Source: Chloroflexota bacterium
Lineage (GTDB): Bacteria; Chloroflexota; Anaerolineae; Anaerolineales; UBA11579
NCBI GenBank assembly: GCA_019456165.1
Contig: VRUJ01000003.1
Span: 62,001 to 126,000 of the forward strand
Reading direction: 5' to 3'
DNA: 64,000 nt
Part shown: piece after piece, positions 33,217 to 41,823 of the stretch
Layout of the letters: the number at the start of each line of letters is the position of its first letter
Numbering within the stretch: position 1 is the stretch's first letter
Made by a program: the position numbers and the translations under genes
Notes under the pieces: generated by a model
What the model was told of the DNA's origin: nothing
The model's input: the letters and a program-made list of their open reading frames with translations, nothing else
Database searches by the model: none

Positions 33217-33675
33217 ATGGAAAATCCAACTCAACCTTCAGTTACCAATGGAAGCGGACCATCACTTGATCCCATTCCTGATGAAACCCGGCAAAAACGT
33301 TTAAATGCCATTGGAGCTGCCGTCATCGGGCTGGTTGTTCTAGCTATATTGGTTGGGTCAGTAATCTTCCTATTGCAACCCACCACGCCAACAAGTACCA
33401 TCCGCGACATCGTTATCATTGGTTTGGCGGTGGAATTACTGGTGCTTGGTTTGGCGCTCGTTGTTTCAATCGTACAGTTAGCGCGGCTAATAAATTTAGT
33501 TCAAAATGAAGTACAACCGGTGCTGGAATCTGCTAATGAAACAATTAATACTTTACGAGGAACTGCAACATTCTTAAGTGACAATTTGGTACAGCCCTTA
33601 GTTAAAGTGAATGGATATGTTTCGGCTATCCGGCGTGCCCTAAGTTTAGTAAATTTACGCAAAAAAAAGCAATAG
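33217..33675 (+). CDS. Small two-helix membrane protein of unknown function
   Basis: 152-aa protein with a polar N-terminus, two membrane helices (~30-50 and ~62-90), an amphipathic C-terminal helix region (VQNEVQPVLESANETINTLR) and a basic end. The pattern resembles DUF948-like proteins found beside YtxH genes, which is also the arrangement here (33 nt to the YtxH gene). No catalytic features. It follows an extended -10 and is probably translated from a near-leaderless mRNA. Confidence 0.7.
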   Translation: MENPTQPSVTNGSGPSLDPIPDETRQKRLNAIGAAVIGLVVLAILVGSVIFLLQPTTPTSTIRDIVIIGLAVELLVLGLALVVSIVQLARLINLVQNEVQPVLESANETINTLRGTATFLSDNLVQPLVKVNGYVSAIRRALSLVNLRKKKQ

Positions 33676-33708
33676 CTATGGTATCAAGAAAATCAAGGAG
33701 TAAACACC

Positions 33709-34092
33709 ATGTCAGATCGTGATAGTGATTTTGGAAACTTTTTATCGGGATTTATGGTTGGGGGTTTGGTTGGAGCAGCAGTTGCTTTGTTGCTTGCACC
33801 TCAGTCAGGTGAAGAGACGCGTACAATCATCAAAGAAAAAGGCATCGAACTAAAAGATAAAGCCGTTGAAACCGCGGAAGAGGCTTACGCGCGAGCTGAA
33901 GCTGCTGCTGCTGAAGCACGAGCCCGCGCAGATGAACTTTCTCAAGCTGCACGTGAGCGCGCCGAGGAATTGAAACAACGCGGCCAGGTAGTACTTGAAG
34001 AGCAAAAATCTCGTATAGAAAATGTGATTGATGCTGCTAAGGCCTCTTCCAAAAAGGCTGCGCCCAAAACAAAGAAGAAAACATCCAAATAA
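33709..34092 (+). CDS. YtxH domain-containing protein
   Basis: 127-aa YtxH-type protein: one N-terminal helix (FLSGFMVGGLVGAAVALLLAPQSG) followed by a long Ala/Glu/Arg-rich coiled-coil segment (~35-110) and a Lys-rich tail. The family is linked to general stress in Bacillus; its function is unknown. CAAGGAG precedes the ATG. The helical part resembles LEA-like stress proteins in composition. Ends before a plus-strand terminator. Confidence 0.88.
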   Translation: MSDRDSDFGNFLSGFMVGGLVGAAVALLLAPQSGEETRTIIKEKGIELKDKAVETAEEAYARAEAAAAEARARADELSQAARERAEELKQRGQVVLEEQKSRIENVIDAAKASSKKAAPKTKKKTSK

Positions 34093-34175
34093 ACAGGAAA
34101 GCCGATTAGTACTTAAATATAAAACCCTTTAATATGGTTTATACCAGACCATTAATCTGGGAGCCAATAACCCAT

Positions 34176-34217
34176 AACCTTGCAAATGACAAATTCCTTT
34201 GCAGGGTTATTTTAATT
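34176..34217 (+). terminator. Terminator of the YtxH operon
   Basis: An 11-bp stem with one G-T pair (34176-34186 with 34198-34208) is followed by ATTTTAATT. The T-run faces the plus strand only, so the convergent nnr gene gets no help from it. Confidence 0.75.
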
Positions 34218-35834
34218 CTCAAGCTTGGATATTACTCCCGGTATCTCGTCCAGCACATCCCCTGCCAGTACCGATGCTGTTGTCCCTAATCGTTCAGCCG
34301 AGGCCAGCCCTGCCTGAGCATGCAGCCATACAGATGCGCAAGCTGCCAGAAAGGGATCCACCCCCTGAGCAAGCAATCCTGCGATCATTCCAGCCAAAAC
34401 ATCTCCTGTTCCAGCACGCGCCAGCGCAGGGGTCGCTATAGGCACCACGCCAGTTTTTCCATCCGGGGAAGCAATAACTGTAACAGCACCCTTCAAAACA
34501 ATGATATGTCCCCATTCTTTAGCAAAACGTTCGGCGTTTGCGAGGCGCGCTGCCTGTATTTCATCTTTAGATAAACCCGTGAGTATCGCCATCTCACCAG
34601 GATGTGGGGTAAGAACCGTGGAATCTGGAATAGCCTTAAACCATTCGTCAAATTGAGCAATTAATTTCAACCCATCTGCATCAATCACTAAAGCAGGAAT
34701 TTGAAAGTTATTTTTAGGTTTACCTTTTCCGGGGTCAATGAAACCCATTCTGGTTCCAATTGGAGCTTTTTGAAAGTTTAATAAACAACCAAGGAATTCC
34801 TTGGTTGTTCCTTCCTGTCCAATCCCTGGACCAATCAGGACGGATGAAATTCCATCAAGATTCTCTCTCACAACAGATTCCGCATTAGCAGCGATTATTC
34901 CCAATTCATGAGGTAAAAGTACCCAGATTGCCTCGGGAAAATGACCGGCGAGGGCAGCATGTAAGGGGGAAGGAACTGCCATGCTCACCAAACCCGCCCC
35001 AACACGATATGCAGCTTTCCCAGCTAACAAAGCTGCTCCTGTATAATTTACAGAACCTGCTACAACTAAAGTTGACCCAAATGTACCTTTATAGGCATTC
35101 AGCGGGCGTTCAGGAATAATCTCCCTAACCATAGATTTATCTACCACTTCTCGCGAAATCTTGCGAAACGATTTCAGTTTGCGAGGCAATCCAATATCCA
35201 CAACACTTAATGCACCCATCAACTTAAATGCAGGAAATTTTAGCATCCCGATTTTGATAGCTGCCATACAAATAGTAATATCCGCAGTCAAACTTTCTAT
35301 TGCAACCTCCCCTGTATCACAATCCACTCCTGAAGAACAATCCACTGCGACCACTACCGATTTTTGGGGAAACTTTTCAATTATCGAGCGCGTCCATGTA
35401 AGTATCTTTGAAATATTATCGCGCAGAGGTAGTTTAATGCCCGTCCCAAGTAAACCATCCAGGACATATGTGTGATTTCTAATTAATTTTTTCAAACTCA
35501 GGCCGCGTTTATCTTCATCAAAATACATCACCTTCCCGCCGCTTTCTTCTAACTGCATTACATAGGGATTATTTTCCTTACGGCTCCCTGCCATATAAGC
35601 GCTGGTTGTCCATCCCGCTTGGGCTAAGACAATTAACGCCACAAGAGTGTCATTTCCGTTATTCCCCGATCCTATCAATCCTAGAGCGCTGGCATCATTG
35701 GTATGGCTATGCGCATGTATTATTTTTTCTGCTATTCCCTGCCCAGCATTTTCTATCATTTGCTTAATACTCAATCCCCCAGTGTCTGCCTCGCGTTCAA
35801 TTTCTAACATCTCTTCCACGGTTACGATTTTCAC
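34212..35834 (-). CDS. nnr: Bifunctional NAD(P)H-hydrate epimerase / dehydratase
   Basis: 540-aa repair enzyme for hydrated NAD(P)H. The N-terminal epimerase half (~1-215) has LIGSGNNGNDTLVAL and VDCSSGVDCDTG. The C-terminal ribokinase-like dehydratase half (~230-540) has GSTLVVAGSVNYTGAA, VLIGPGIGQ, LTPHPGEMA, VLKGA and the catalytic GTGDVLAGMIAG. Epimerase motifs differ slightly from consensus (GSGNNGND for GxGNNGGD). It starts 4 nt after the upstream epimerase gene and is the last gene of the SCP2-AOR operon, where it would protect the cofactor pool. Confidence 0.94.
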   Translation of the reverse strand: MKIVTVEEMLEIEREADTGGLSIKQMIENAGQGIAEKIIHAHSHTNDASALGLIGSGNNGNDTLVALIVLAQAGWTTSAYMAGSRKENNPYVMQLEESGGKVMYFDEDKRGLSLKKLIRNHTYVLDGLLGTGIKLPLRDNISKILTWTRSIIEKFPQKSVVVAVDCSSGVDCDTGEVAIESLTADITICMAAIKIGMLKFPAFKLMGALSVVDIGLPRKLKSFRKISREVVDKSMVREIIPERPLNAYKGTFGSTLVVAGSVNYTGAALLAGKAAYRVGAGLVSMAVPSPLHAALAGHFPEAIWVLLPHELGIIAANAESVVRENLDGISSVLIGPGIGQEGTTKEFLGCLLNFQKAPIGTRMGFIDPGKGKPKNNFQIPALVIDADGLKLIAQFDEWFKAIPDSTVLTPHPGEMAILTGLSKDEIQAARLANAERFAKEWGHIIVLKGAVTVIASPDGKTGVVPIATPALARAGTGDVLAGMIAGLLAQGVDPFLAACASVWLHAQAGLASAERLGTTASVLAGDVLDEIPGVISKLEN

Positions 35835-35838
35835 GTTA

Positions 35839-36834
35839 TTACCTTACCTCTTTCCAATGACCATCTTTATACCACGCAACCGTCTGTTTCAATCCTTCCT
35901 CGAGAGGAGTTGGTATAAAGCCAAGTTCAACGCGCGCTTTTTCGCTGCTGACATCCCAATCATTGAATACATAATGGCGTAAATTTAACGGATAATAAGG
36001 TTCTTGACGTGTCAGCTTAGCAACAATCTCTAACATTCCAGCAAACGCGTATAGAAAGATACGCGGAATTTTCAAGCGCCACTGACTTATTCCCAGCAAT
36101 GGGCTGAGCAAAAAATTTAGTTCCGCGTGAGAAATTGAGCGATCTGATACATTATATACTTCCCCCTCTCGTCCTTTTAACAACATGGATAAAACAGCCT
36201 CCGCCACATCTGGTAAAAAAACCGGAAATGTTTTTCGCTCTCCGTTATCCACCAGGATCCTTAATCCACGCATGGGTTCCTCGATGAACAAACGATTGAA
36301 ACCATACCGACCACCAGGCCCATAATAAGCTCCTGGGCGTATAATAATTGCCGGAAGCCCATCTTTGGCAACCTTTTCAAAGACAATCTCCTCAGCCGCC
36401 TTCTTGCTCATCTGATATGCATCTTGAGGATGGCAAGCCGTGTTTTCGTCAATTATCTCGTTGGGAGCTGGTTTCCCAATAATTGCAATTGTTGAAACAT
36501 GTACCAGCCTCTGCACGCCAACTTCAAGAGCGGCCTCACAAACCATTTGGGTGCCAACAACGTTAACTGAGTTAAAGTCTTCAACTGAACCCCAAAAACG
36601 GAAACGTCCGGCGGCATGGACAACGTAAATGCAGTTTTTCATCCCCTTCTTCAAGATTTCCTTGTTGGTTACGTCTCCGTAGATCAATTCTACATCCAGC
36701 CCTTCCAACCAACCTACCTGGGATGTGGGTCGCACTAACAAACGCAGCTTATATCCCCGAGCCGCCAGTAATGAGACCAAATGTCTTCCGAAAAATCCGG
36801 TCCCACCGGTGATGAAAATTAATTCTCCGGCCAT
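35839..36834 (-). CDS. NAD-dependent epimerase/dehydratase (HpnA-like)
   Basis: 331-aa extended SDR. Cofactor motif TGGTGFFGRHL, then YGDVTN, VHAAGRFRFWG, the catalytic Ser/Thr region HVSTIAIIG and YQMSKKAAEE (Tyr and Lys of the active site). The AAGRFRFWG and early YGDVT features resemble hopanoid-associated sugar epimerases (HpnA) and dihydroflavonol-reductase-like enzymes. Its start overlaps the AOR end by 16 nt, so they are coupled. Substrate unknown. Confidence 0.82.
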   Translation of the reverse strand: MAGELIFITGGTGFFGRHLVSLLAARGYKLRLLVRPTSQVGWLEGLDVELIYGDVTNKEILKKGMKNCIYVVHAAGRFRFWGSVEDFNSVNVVGTQMVCEAALEVGVQRLVHVSTIAIIGKPAPNEIIDENTACHPQDAYQMSKKAAEEIVFEKVAKDGLPAIIIRPGAYYGPGGRYGFNRLFIEEPMRGLRILVDNGERKTFPVFLPDVAEAVLSMLLKGREGEVYNVSDRSISHAELNFLLSPLLGISQWRLKIPRIFLYAFAGMLEIVAKLTRQEPYYPLNLRHYVFNDWDVSSEKARVELGFIPTPLEEGLKQTVAWYKDGHWKEVR

Positions 36835-38642
36835 AAATCAGCTGCAACCCAACCCATTCCTAATGATATTAATTTCTCTTTGGATGGAAATCCATTCTCA
36901 GGATCCCATCCTCGAGCAGTATAATATGCGTCCAACATAGCAACGATATCAGGCACGAAACCAGCAGCGCCTCCATCCTGGAGAGGTTGGAGTAATGGTT
37001 TCGGCAATTTATCATTCGTCCGATTCAGTCCAAGACGATTGTTAATTGCGCGTTTCAGGTTCCAGCCTCTCTCCCCCGATTCCATAATATCTGCAATTGA
37101 AAAATTATTGTCGGTAGCAGAATTTATCAAATCCACAACAGTTTGCGGAGGTACATTAGAGAAAAAACATATCACCAAAGAATTAAAAACTGTCCTCCAA
37201 TCCTGATGCTTTGCTACATTTGCCGCCTTCTCAGCGCCTGCATGGCGGTCAAAAAAATTCAAACCCAGATCTTCCTCGACCTGACCAATATCAGCCAAAA
37301 AGTAATCAGATTGGTTATGACAAGCTCCCCGGGGTGATGTGGCATATACTAGGGCCATCCCTGAAACACCGCGTGGGTCGTGGTAGGGCACCTCTAAACC
37401 ATTTACCTGCACAGCTTCGTCCTCAGCCCCGAATCGCCTCCCCAAAGCTCTTGCGCCTAGAGCTAGATATTCTCCGAACCCATCTCGAGAACCTGCCAGA
37501 TGAACCAGCATCTCAACTACTTCAGCATCCCCCCATATGAGATCCAAACCATCCGTATCCTGCTTTGTAATTGTTCCATTTTCAAACAATGCGAAGGCCA
37601 GAGATATCGTGTTACTTATACTGATCGTGTCGAAACCATAGCGATCACACAAATCATTCATACGGGTAACAAAAGCAGCATCATTCAACCACAAATTTGG
37701 ACCAAACCCAACTAAAGTCTCATATTCTGGACCTTTTTGTTTCTTGCCATTTTCAATTTGGACAACACGCCCACAAGCAATCACGCATGCATGGCAAGTG
37801 GACACCCCCACAAGGATAGTTTCCGCCATTGTGCTCCCCGAAACCAGGTCTGCCCCCTCCATTTGGCCGGCCGAGAATCCTTTTTTCGGCATACTCCCAA
37901 GGTAATTGAAATAATCCCCGCCCGACGCTGTCCCCAATTCTTGCAACACTCGGGTCATATTATCTTGACGCAATACTCGATTAGCTTTTGATCGGATGAG
38001 ATCATAAGAATCTTTATTAGATACCGGTACTGTGCCGCTGCCCTTAACAGCAATCGCCTTTAAATTCTTAGAACCCATCACTGCACCCATACCTGTTCGT
38101 CCAGCAACTCGGCCATGGTCACACATTATCACTCCCATAGGAACCCGCGCCTCCCCAGCAGGACCGATGGTCGCTACTCGCACTCTGCCTAACCCCAAAT
38201 CCGATTCGACATTTTCGATTGTGGCATAAGGGTCCAAGCCCCACAAGTGAGAGGCGGATTGCAATTCAATGTGATCATCATGCACCAATAACAAGACTGG
38301 TTCATCTGACTTTCCGGAAATTAATATTCCGTCGTATCCCGCTTTACGTAGTTCAGGCCCCCAAAAACCACCACAGTTCGATTCACCCCACAATCCAGTT
38401 GCCGGGGAAAGCGCGCAAACAACAAAACGACCTACCGCAGGCCCAGAAGTACCTGATAGAGGCCCGTTAAGAAAAAGAAGAGGAGCTTCTGGAGATAGCG
38501 GGTCAAGCTCGGGAACTAAATCTTGGTAAAGCATCCGGGCAGCCAAAGATGCCCCGCCTAAATAATCCTTCTTCCAATCAGGAGGAATCTGATATTCGTC
38601 AAATTTTTTGGTTGATAAATTTACAGTTAATACAGACTGCAT
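36819..38642 (-). CDS. Aldehyde:ferredoxin oxidoreductase family (tungsten/molybdenum) protein
   Basis: 607-aa AOR-family enzyme oxidising aldehydes to acids, or the reverse, with ferredoxin. The N-terminal domain has YLGGASLAARMLY and GPLSGTSGP. The [4Fe-4S] ligands are CxxCxxxC in STCHACVIACG and a distal Cys in SLVICFFSN. Pterin-binding segments such as GRVAGRTGMGAVMGSKNLKA are clear. Length matches AORs (600-620). It lies 3 nt after an SCP2-like gene and overlaps the HpnA-like gene. Requires a bis-pterin cofactor, consistent with moaC/moaDE at 22.8-24 kb. Physiological aldehyde unknown. Confidence 0.95.
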   Translation of the reverse strand: MQSVLTVNLSTKKFDEYQIPPDWKKDYLGGASLAARMLYQDLVPELDPLSPEAPLLFLNGPLSGTSGPAVGRFVVCALSPATGLWGESNCGGFWGPELRKAGYDGILISGKSDEPVLLLVHDDHIELQSASHLWGLDPYATIENVESDLGLGRVRVATIGPAGEARVPMGVIMCDHGRVAGRTGMGAVMGSKNLKAIAVKGSGTVPVSNKDSYDLIRSKANRVLRQDNMTRVLQELGTASGGDYFNYLGSMPKKGFSAGQMEGADLVSGSTMAETILVGVSTCHACVIACGRVVQIENGKKQKGPEYETLVGFGPNLWLNDAAFVTRMNDLCDRYGFDTISISNTISLAFALFENGTITKQDTDGLDLIWGDAEVVEMLVHLAGSRDGFGEYLALGARALGRRFGAEDEAVQVNGLEVPYHDPRGVSGMALVYATSPRGACHNQSDYFLADIGQVEEDLGLNFFDRHAGAEKAANVAKHQDWRTVFNSLVICFFSNVPPQTVVDLINSATDNNFSIADIMESGERGWNLKRAINNRLGLNRTNDKLPKPLLQPLQDGGAAGFVPDIVAMLDAYYTARGWDPENGFPSKEKLISLGMGWVAADLWPEN

Positions 38643-38645
38643 TGC

Positions 38646-39059
38646 TCACTCACCCAGAAATGATTCTGTGATTTCTTGACAACAACGCACGTAATCAAGC
38701 ACCGTTGGAACGTTACGCATCATATATATCATGCTGCCCTCGACTTTTAATTTCCGTGTAAGCATAGCTTGCATCGGATCTAAATCACCTTTAAGAATTC
38801 TGGCCAGATTGTCGTATGAAGCCCTCAACACAAAGGCAGCTTCTTGTTGCTCTCCTGGTTTAAGCATAATGGCTTTTCGACACGTACCATGCCAGAGGTC
38901 TATATAAAATTTTATTTCCTCTTCTAACACCCCGCTAGGTTCCACAACATATATGATATCTCCTTCCCAATTTTTGGCGATGCGTTGATACTGTTCGTCG
39001 GAATTCAATTTTTCTTTCAGGGTTAAAACCCATTCCTCACTTGGAAACACGATTGTCAT
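38646..39059 (-). CDS. SCP2 sterol-binding domain-like small protein upstream of AOR
   Basis: 137-aa protein whose C-terminal part (ILKGDLDPMQAMLTRKLKVEG) matches the lipid-binding SCP2 pattern; the middle has strands such as IIYVVEPSGVLEEEI. SCP2 domains carry hydrophobic molecules. GGAGGTGA lies 6 nt before the ATG, the best ribosome site in this operon. Only 3 nt separate it from AOR, suggesting it may hand a hydrophobic substrate to the enzyme (inference). Confidence 0.8.
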   Translation of the reverse strand: MTIVFPSEEWVLTLKEKLNSDEQYQRIAKNWEGDIIYVVEPSGVLEEEIKFYIDLWHGTCRKAIMLKPGEQQEAAFVLRASYDNLARILKGDLDPMQAMLTRKLKVEGSMIYMMRNVPTVLDYVRCCQEITESFLGE

Positions 39060-39118
39060 AATTCACCTCCGAAGCGGTGGTTATTGAGACCCGAAATATT
39101 ATTTATTCTTGCTGAATA

Positions 39119-39138
39119 CCCCGTAGCTTGCTACGAGG
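39119..39138. repeat. Palindrome with GTAG-CTTG-CTAC core
   Basis: CCCCGTAG/CTACGAGG hairpin with CTTG loop and one mismatch, lying 60 nt upstream of the SCP2-like gene. It shares core design (CCCCG..., loop CTTG, ...GGGG) with the hairpin at 39189-39208. The two look like a tandem REP-type pair. Confidence 0.6.
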
Positions 39139-39151
39139 GTTCCATGTTTTT

Positions 39152-39230
39152 CCAAAATCCGTACCCGTGAGGACTAAACTCCGTAATACCCCGTTGCTTG
39201 CAGCGGGGATAGGAGTTTAGAGGATTTTGG
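39152..39230. repeat. 79-nt nested inverted repeat (three-tier stem-loop)
   Basis: Three stacked perfect or near-perfect stems: CCAAAATCC/GGATTTTGG (39152-39160, 39222-39230), CTAAACTCC/GGAGTTTAG (39174-39182, 39212-39220), and CCCCGTTG/CAGCGGGG with loop CTTG (39189-39208). A 13-nt bulge occurs only on the left side. The structure is too long and ordered for chance. It could be a non-autonomous REP/MITE-like element or a structured RNA. Confidence 0.65.
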
Positions 39231-39366
39231 TAGTTTATTAAACATTAAAAATAATAACAATTCATAATGCAATGATACTAAATATCTGCGTTCAGATGAA
39301 ATCAATTTTATGATAATATTGTCTACTTGCGCTTAAAGTTGAAACCGCCAATAGGCGGCAGGGTTG
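39231..39366. other. AT-rich intergenic DNA; hairpin after tRNA-Leu
   Basis: No gene is seen here. On the minus strand, CCGCC/GGCGG (39345-39349, 39354-39358) forms a hairpin followed by TTTCAACTTT, 8-9 nt after the tRNA 3' end, and could terminate the tRNA transcript. The rest is AT-rich without clear signals. Confidence 0.45.
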
Positions 39367-39448
39367 TGCGCTGGGGGGGAATCGAACCCCCACGCCTTGC
39401 GGCACGTGGCCCTCAACCACGCCTGTCTACCAGTTCCAGCACCAGCGC
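39367..39448 (-). tRNA. tRNA-Leu(GAG)
   Basis: 82-nt class II tRNA on the minus strand. The acceptor arm GCGCTGG/CCAGCGC, anticodon stem CGTGG/CCACG with loop TTGAGGG (anticodon GAG), a long variable arm TGCC-GCAA-GGCG, and T arm GGGGG-TTCGAAT-CCCCC all fold. The discriminator base is A and CCA is not encoded. It has its own consensus promoter and stands alone. Confidence 0.96.
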
Positions 39449-39458
39449 ATTGGCTCGT

Positions 39459-39486
39459 ATTATAATCTGCAATTGTCTGATGTCAA
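39459..39486 (-). promoter_or_regulatory. Consensus promoter of tRNA-Leu
   Basis: On the minus strand TTGACA (39486-39481), 16-nt spacer, TATAAT (39464-39459), about 10 nt before the mature tRNA 5' end. Confidence 0.88.
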
Positions 39487-39543
39487 GCAATAATAAAATT
39501 GCGAGTAATTAATCGATGAAGACAGAACTCTAGAGGAGATCTG

Positions 39544-40539
39544 ATGCGAATTGTTTTAGATGCAATGGGAAGTGATAACCATCCTATTCCCGAGGTGGAA
39601 GCCGCAATTGAGGCTGCGCGAATATTTAAGGAGGAGATAATTCTTTCTGGCCCGATAGATATTTTAAAGCCTATGTTGGAGAATATCAGCCCGGGCAGCA
39701 GTCGTGTTAAAGTTGTGCACGCGCCCGACGTATTCGAAATGGCTGATAAAATATCTAGCTCATCCTTACGGCGATCCAACAACTCTTTGAGCGTTGCGAT
39801 AGATCTCTTGAAATCCGGTGAAGCAGATGCATTTGTTACCGCTGGTAATACCGGGGGAGCGATGGCAATAGGTCTGGCTCGAACTGGGAGGATCAAAGGG
39901 GTCAAACGCCCAGCATTATGTGCAATTGTCCCAGTTCAAGATGGGCGCTGTGTATTTTTGGATATAGGAGCAAATGTTACTTGTAAACCGGATTATCTAT
40001 TACAATTCGCTGTTATGGGTTCGGTTTACGCAGAAAAAATGCTTGGGGTAAACAATCCCAGAGTCGGTTTGCTTTCGAATGGCGAAGAAGCAAGCAAAGG
40101 CAATGATTTAGTAAAATCAACATATCCCCTTCTCGAAGCCAGCGGTATGAATTTCATCGGCAACGTAGAAGGCAAAGAACTTTTTGGAGGCGCTGCTGAC
40201 GTAGTCGTAACAGACGGATATACAGGCAACATTCTACTTAAGGCTAGCGAAGCCGTAGCCAAACTGCTCACAGATAAATTACGGGATGAACTCATGGCCA
40301 CTCCGATCACGAAAATCGGTGCCGCATTAGCAAAGCCAGCCTTCAGAGAACTCAAGAAACATCTGGATCCATCAGAGATCGGAGCGGCTCCCTTGCTCGG
40401 ATTAAACAATCTCGTATTTGTTGGCCACGGGCGCTCAAAATCCCGAGCTTTGGTAAACGCCATCCACCAGGCCAGACAGGCAGTTGAAGTAAACTTATTA
40501 GATTCTTTAACTTCCAGCATTGAAAAACGACTAAACTGA
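39544..40539 (+). CDS. plsX: Phosphate acyltransferase PlsX
   Basis: 331-aa PlsX making acyl-phosphate from acyl-ACP for phospholipid synthesis. It starts with IVLDAMGSDNHP and has ADAFVTAGNTGGAMA, DIGANVTCKP, GLLSNGEEASKGN and VVTDGYTGNILLK. GAGGAGA lies 5-6 nt before the ATG. First gene of plsX-fabF-NERD; in many bacteria plsX sits with rpmF and fabD, which here are 13 kb away. Confidence 0.96.
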   Translation: MRIVLDAMGSDNHPIPEVEAAIEAARIFKEEIILSGPIDILKPMLENISPGSSRVKVVHAPDVFEMADKISSSSLRRSNNSLSVAIDLLKSGEADAFVTAGNTGGAMAIGLARTGRIKGVKRPALCAIVPVQDGRCVFLDIGANVTCKPDYLLQFAVMGSVYAEKMLGVNNPRVGLLSNGEEASKGNDLVKSTYPLLEASGMNFIGNVEGKELFGGAADVVVTDGYTGNILLKASEAVAKLLTDKLRDELMATPITKIGAALAKPAFRELKKHLDPSEIGAAPLLGLNNLVFVGHGRSKSRALVNAIHQARQAVEVNLLDSLTSSIEKRLN

Positions 40540-40559
40540 TAGGAATTTTTGGAAAGCAT

Positions 40560-41807
40560 ATGAATCGACACCGAGTTGTTATTACAGGCATGGGGGTAAC
40601 CAGCGTTCTTGGAAACACGATTGATGAATATTGGAACGGGCTGTTGCAAGGTCGTTCGGGAATTGGAAACATCACACTTTTTGACGCCAGCGATATGCCT
40701 TGTCAGATCGCTGGAGAATTGATAGATTTTAAACCCGAAGATATATTTACTAAAAAAGAAATTCGCCGAATGCCTCGCTCAGGGCAAATTGCTTTGGCTG
40801 CAGCTTTGAAAGCTGTGAAAGATGCTGATCTACCCGAAACTATGCCAAATCCTCCCCGTGCTGGGGTGTATATTGGTACCGCCATGGGGGGCATTGATTT
40901 TATTTCAGATGGCCTGGAAACTCTTCGAGTAAAAAGCTATCGCCAACTTTCCCCCTTCGTAGTAGGGGCCACAATTCCCAATTATTCAGCTTTTCTTATA
41001 GGCAGAAAATTTCAATGCCTTGGTCCAACCGGCACGATTACTACCGCTTGCGCCACCGGCACACAATCAATTGGCGAAGGTACGGAGTTCATCCGCCGAG
41101 GGTCTGCAGATATTGTTATTGCTGGGGGAACCGAAGCAATTTCTGGTGACCTTGGCATTGGTGGATTTTCTGCAATGCGCGCCTTGCCCACCAATTTCAA
41201 TGAGAATCCAACCAAAGCTTCTCGCCCGTTCGATGCCAATCGGGAGGGGTTTGTTCTGTCCGAGGGAGCTGCCATAGTGATTCTTGAAAAACTCGAACAT
41301 GCACAAGAACGTGGCGCTACTATATATGCCGAAGTCGCAGGACATGCCTCGTCCAGTGATGGATATCATCTCGCGGCTCCCACCCCAGACGCCGCTGGTC
41401 CCATTAGAGCGATGCGCTGGGCACTCGATGATGGCAACCTGAAACCCTCTGACGTAGACTACATCAACGCGCATGGTACTTCAACACCATTAAACGACTC
41501 AACAGAAACCCTGGCCATAAAATCTTTATTCGGTGAACAGGCGTATGAAGTATCCATAAGCTCGACAAAATCTATGCTTGGGCATGCTATGGGCGCTTCT
41601 GGAGCGTTGGAGGCTATCGTTTGCGCGCTGGCGATCAAACACGATCGTATTCCTCCAACTATTAACTATGAAAATCCTGACCCAGACTGTGATTTGGATT
41701 ACACTCCAAACGAAGCTAAAGATAAATCCATTGTTGTAACTTTATCCAATTCATTCGGCTTGGGTGGGCAAAATGCATGCCTAGTCTTAAAGGAATTCAC
41801 AGAGTAA
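40560..41807 (+). CDS. fabF: Beta-ketoacyl-ACP synthase II (second copy)
   Basis: 415-aa condensing enzyme with intact C164 (TTACATGTQS), H305 (NAHGTSTPLND) and H342 (GHAMGASGA). It follows plsX by 20 nt. The other fabF at 20.4 kb shares the fold but only moderate identity by eye, pointing to an old duplication or separate roles. No fabH is seen in the window. Confidence 0.95.
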   Translation: MNRHRVVITGMGVTSVLGNTIDEYWNGLLQGRSGIGNITLFDASDMPCQIAGELIDFKPEDIFTKKEIRRMPRSGQIALAAALKAVKDADLPETMPNPPRAGVYIGTAMGGIDFISDGLETLRVKSYRQLSPFVVGATIPNYSAFLIGRKFQCLGPTGTITTACATGTQSIGEGTEFIRRGSADIVIAGGTEAISGDLGIGGFSAMRALPTNFNENPTKASRPFDANREGFVLSEGAAIVILEKLEHAQERGATIYAEVAGHASSSDGYHLAAPTPDAAGPIRAMRWALDDGNLKPSDVDYINAHGTSTPLNDSTETLAIKSLFGEQAYEVSISSTKSMLGHAMGASGALEAIVCALAIKHDRIPPTINYENPDPDCDLDYTPNEAKDKSIVVTLSNSFGLGGQNACLVLKEFTE

Positions 41808-41823
41808 TTCTGTGGAGTAAATT

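Noticed and set aside
39119-39230. CRISPR array
   Set aside because: There are only two related palindromes, with no regular spacers and no cas genes in the window.
39327-39512. 61-codon frame over the tRNA-Leu
   Set aside because: The sequence folds as a complete class II tRNA on the other strand with its own promoter.
40026-40649. 207-codon minus-strand frame opposite plsX and fabF
   Set aside because: The plus-strand genes are certain; the antisense frame has no promoter or family features.
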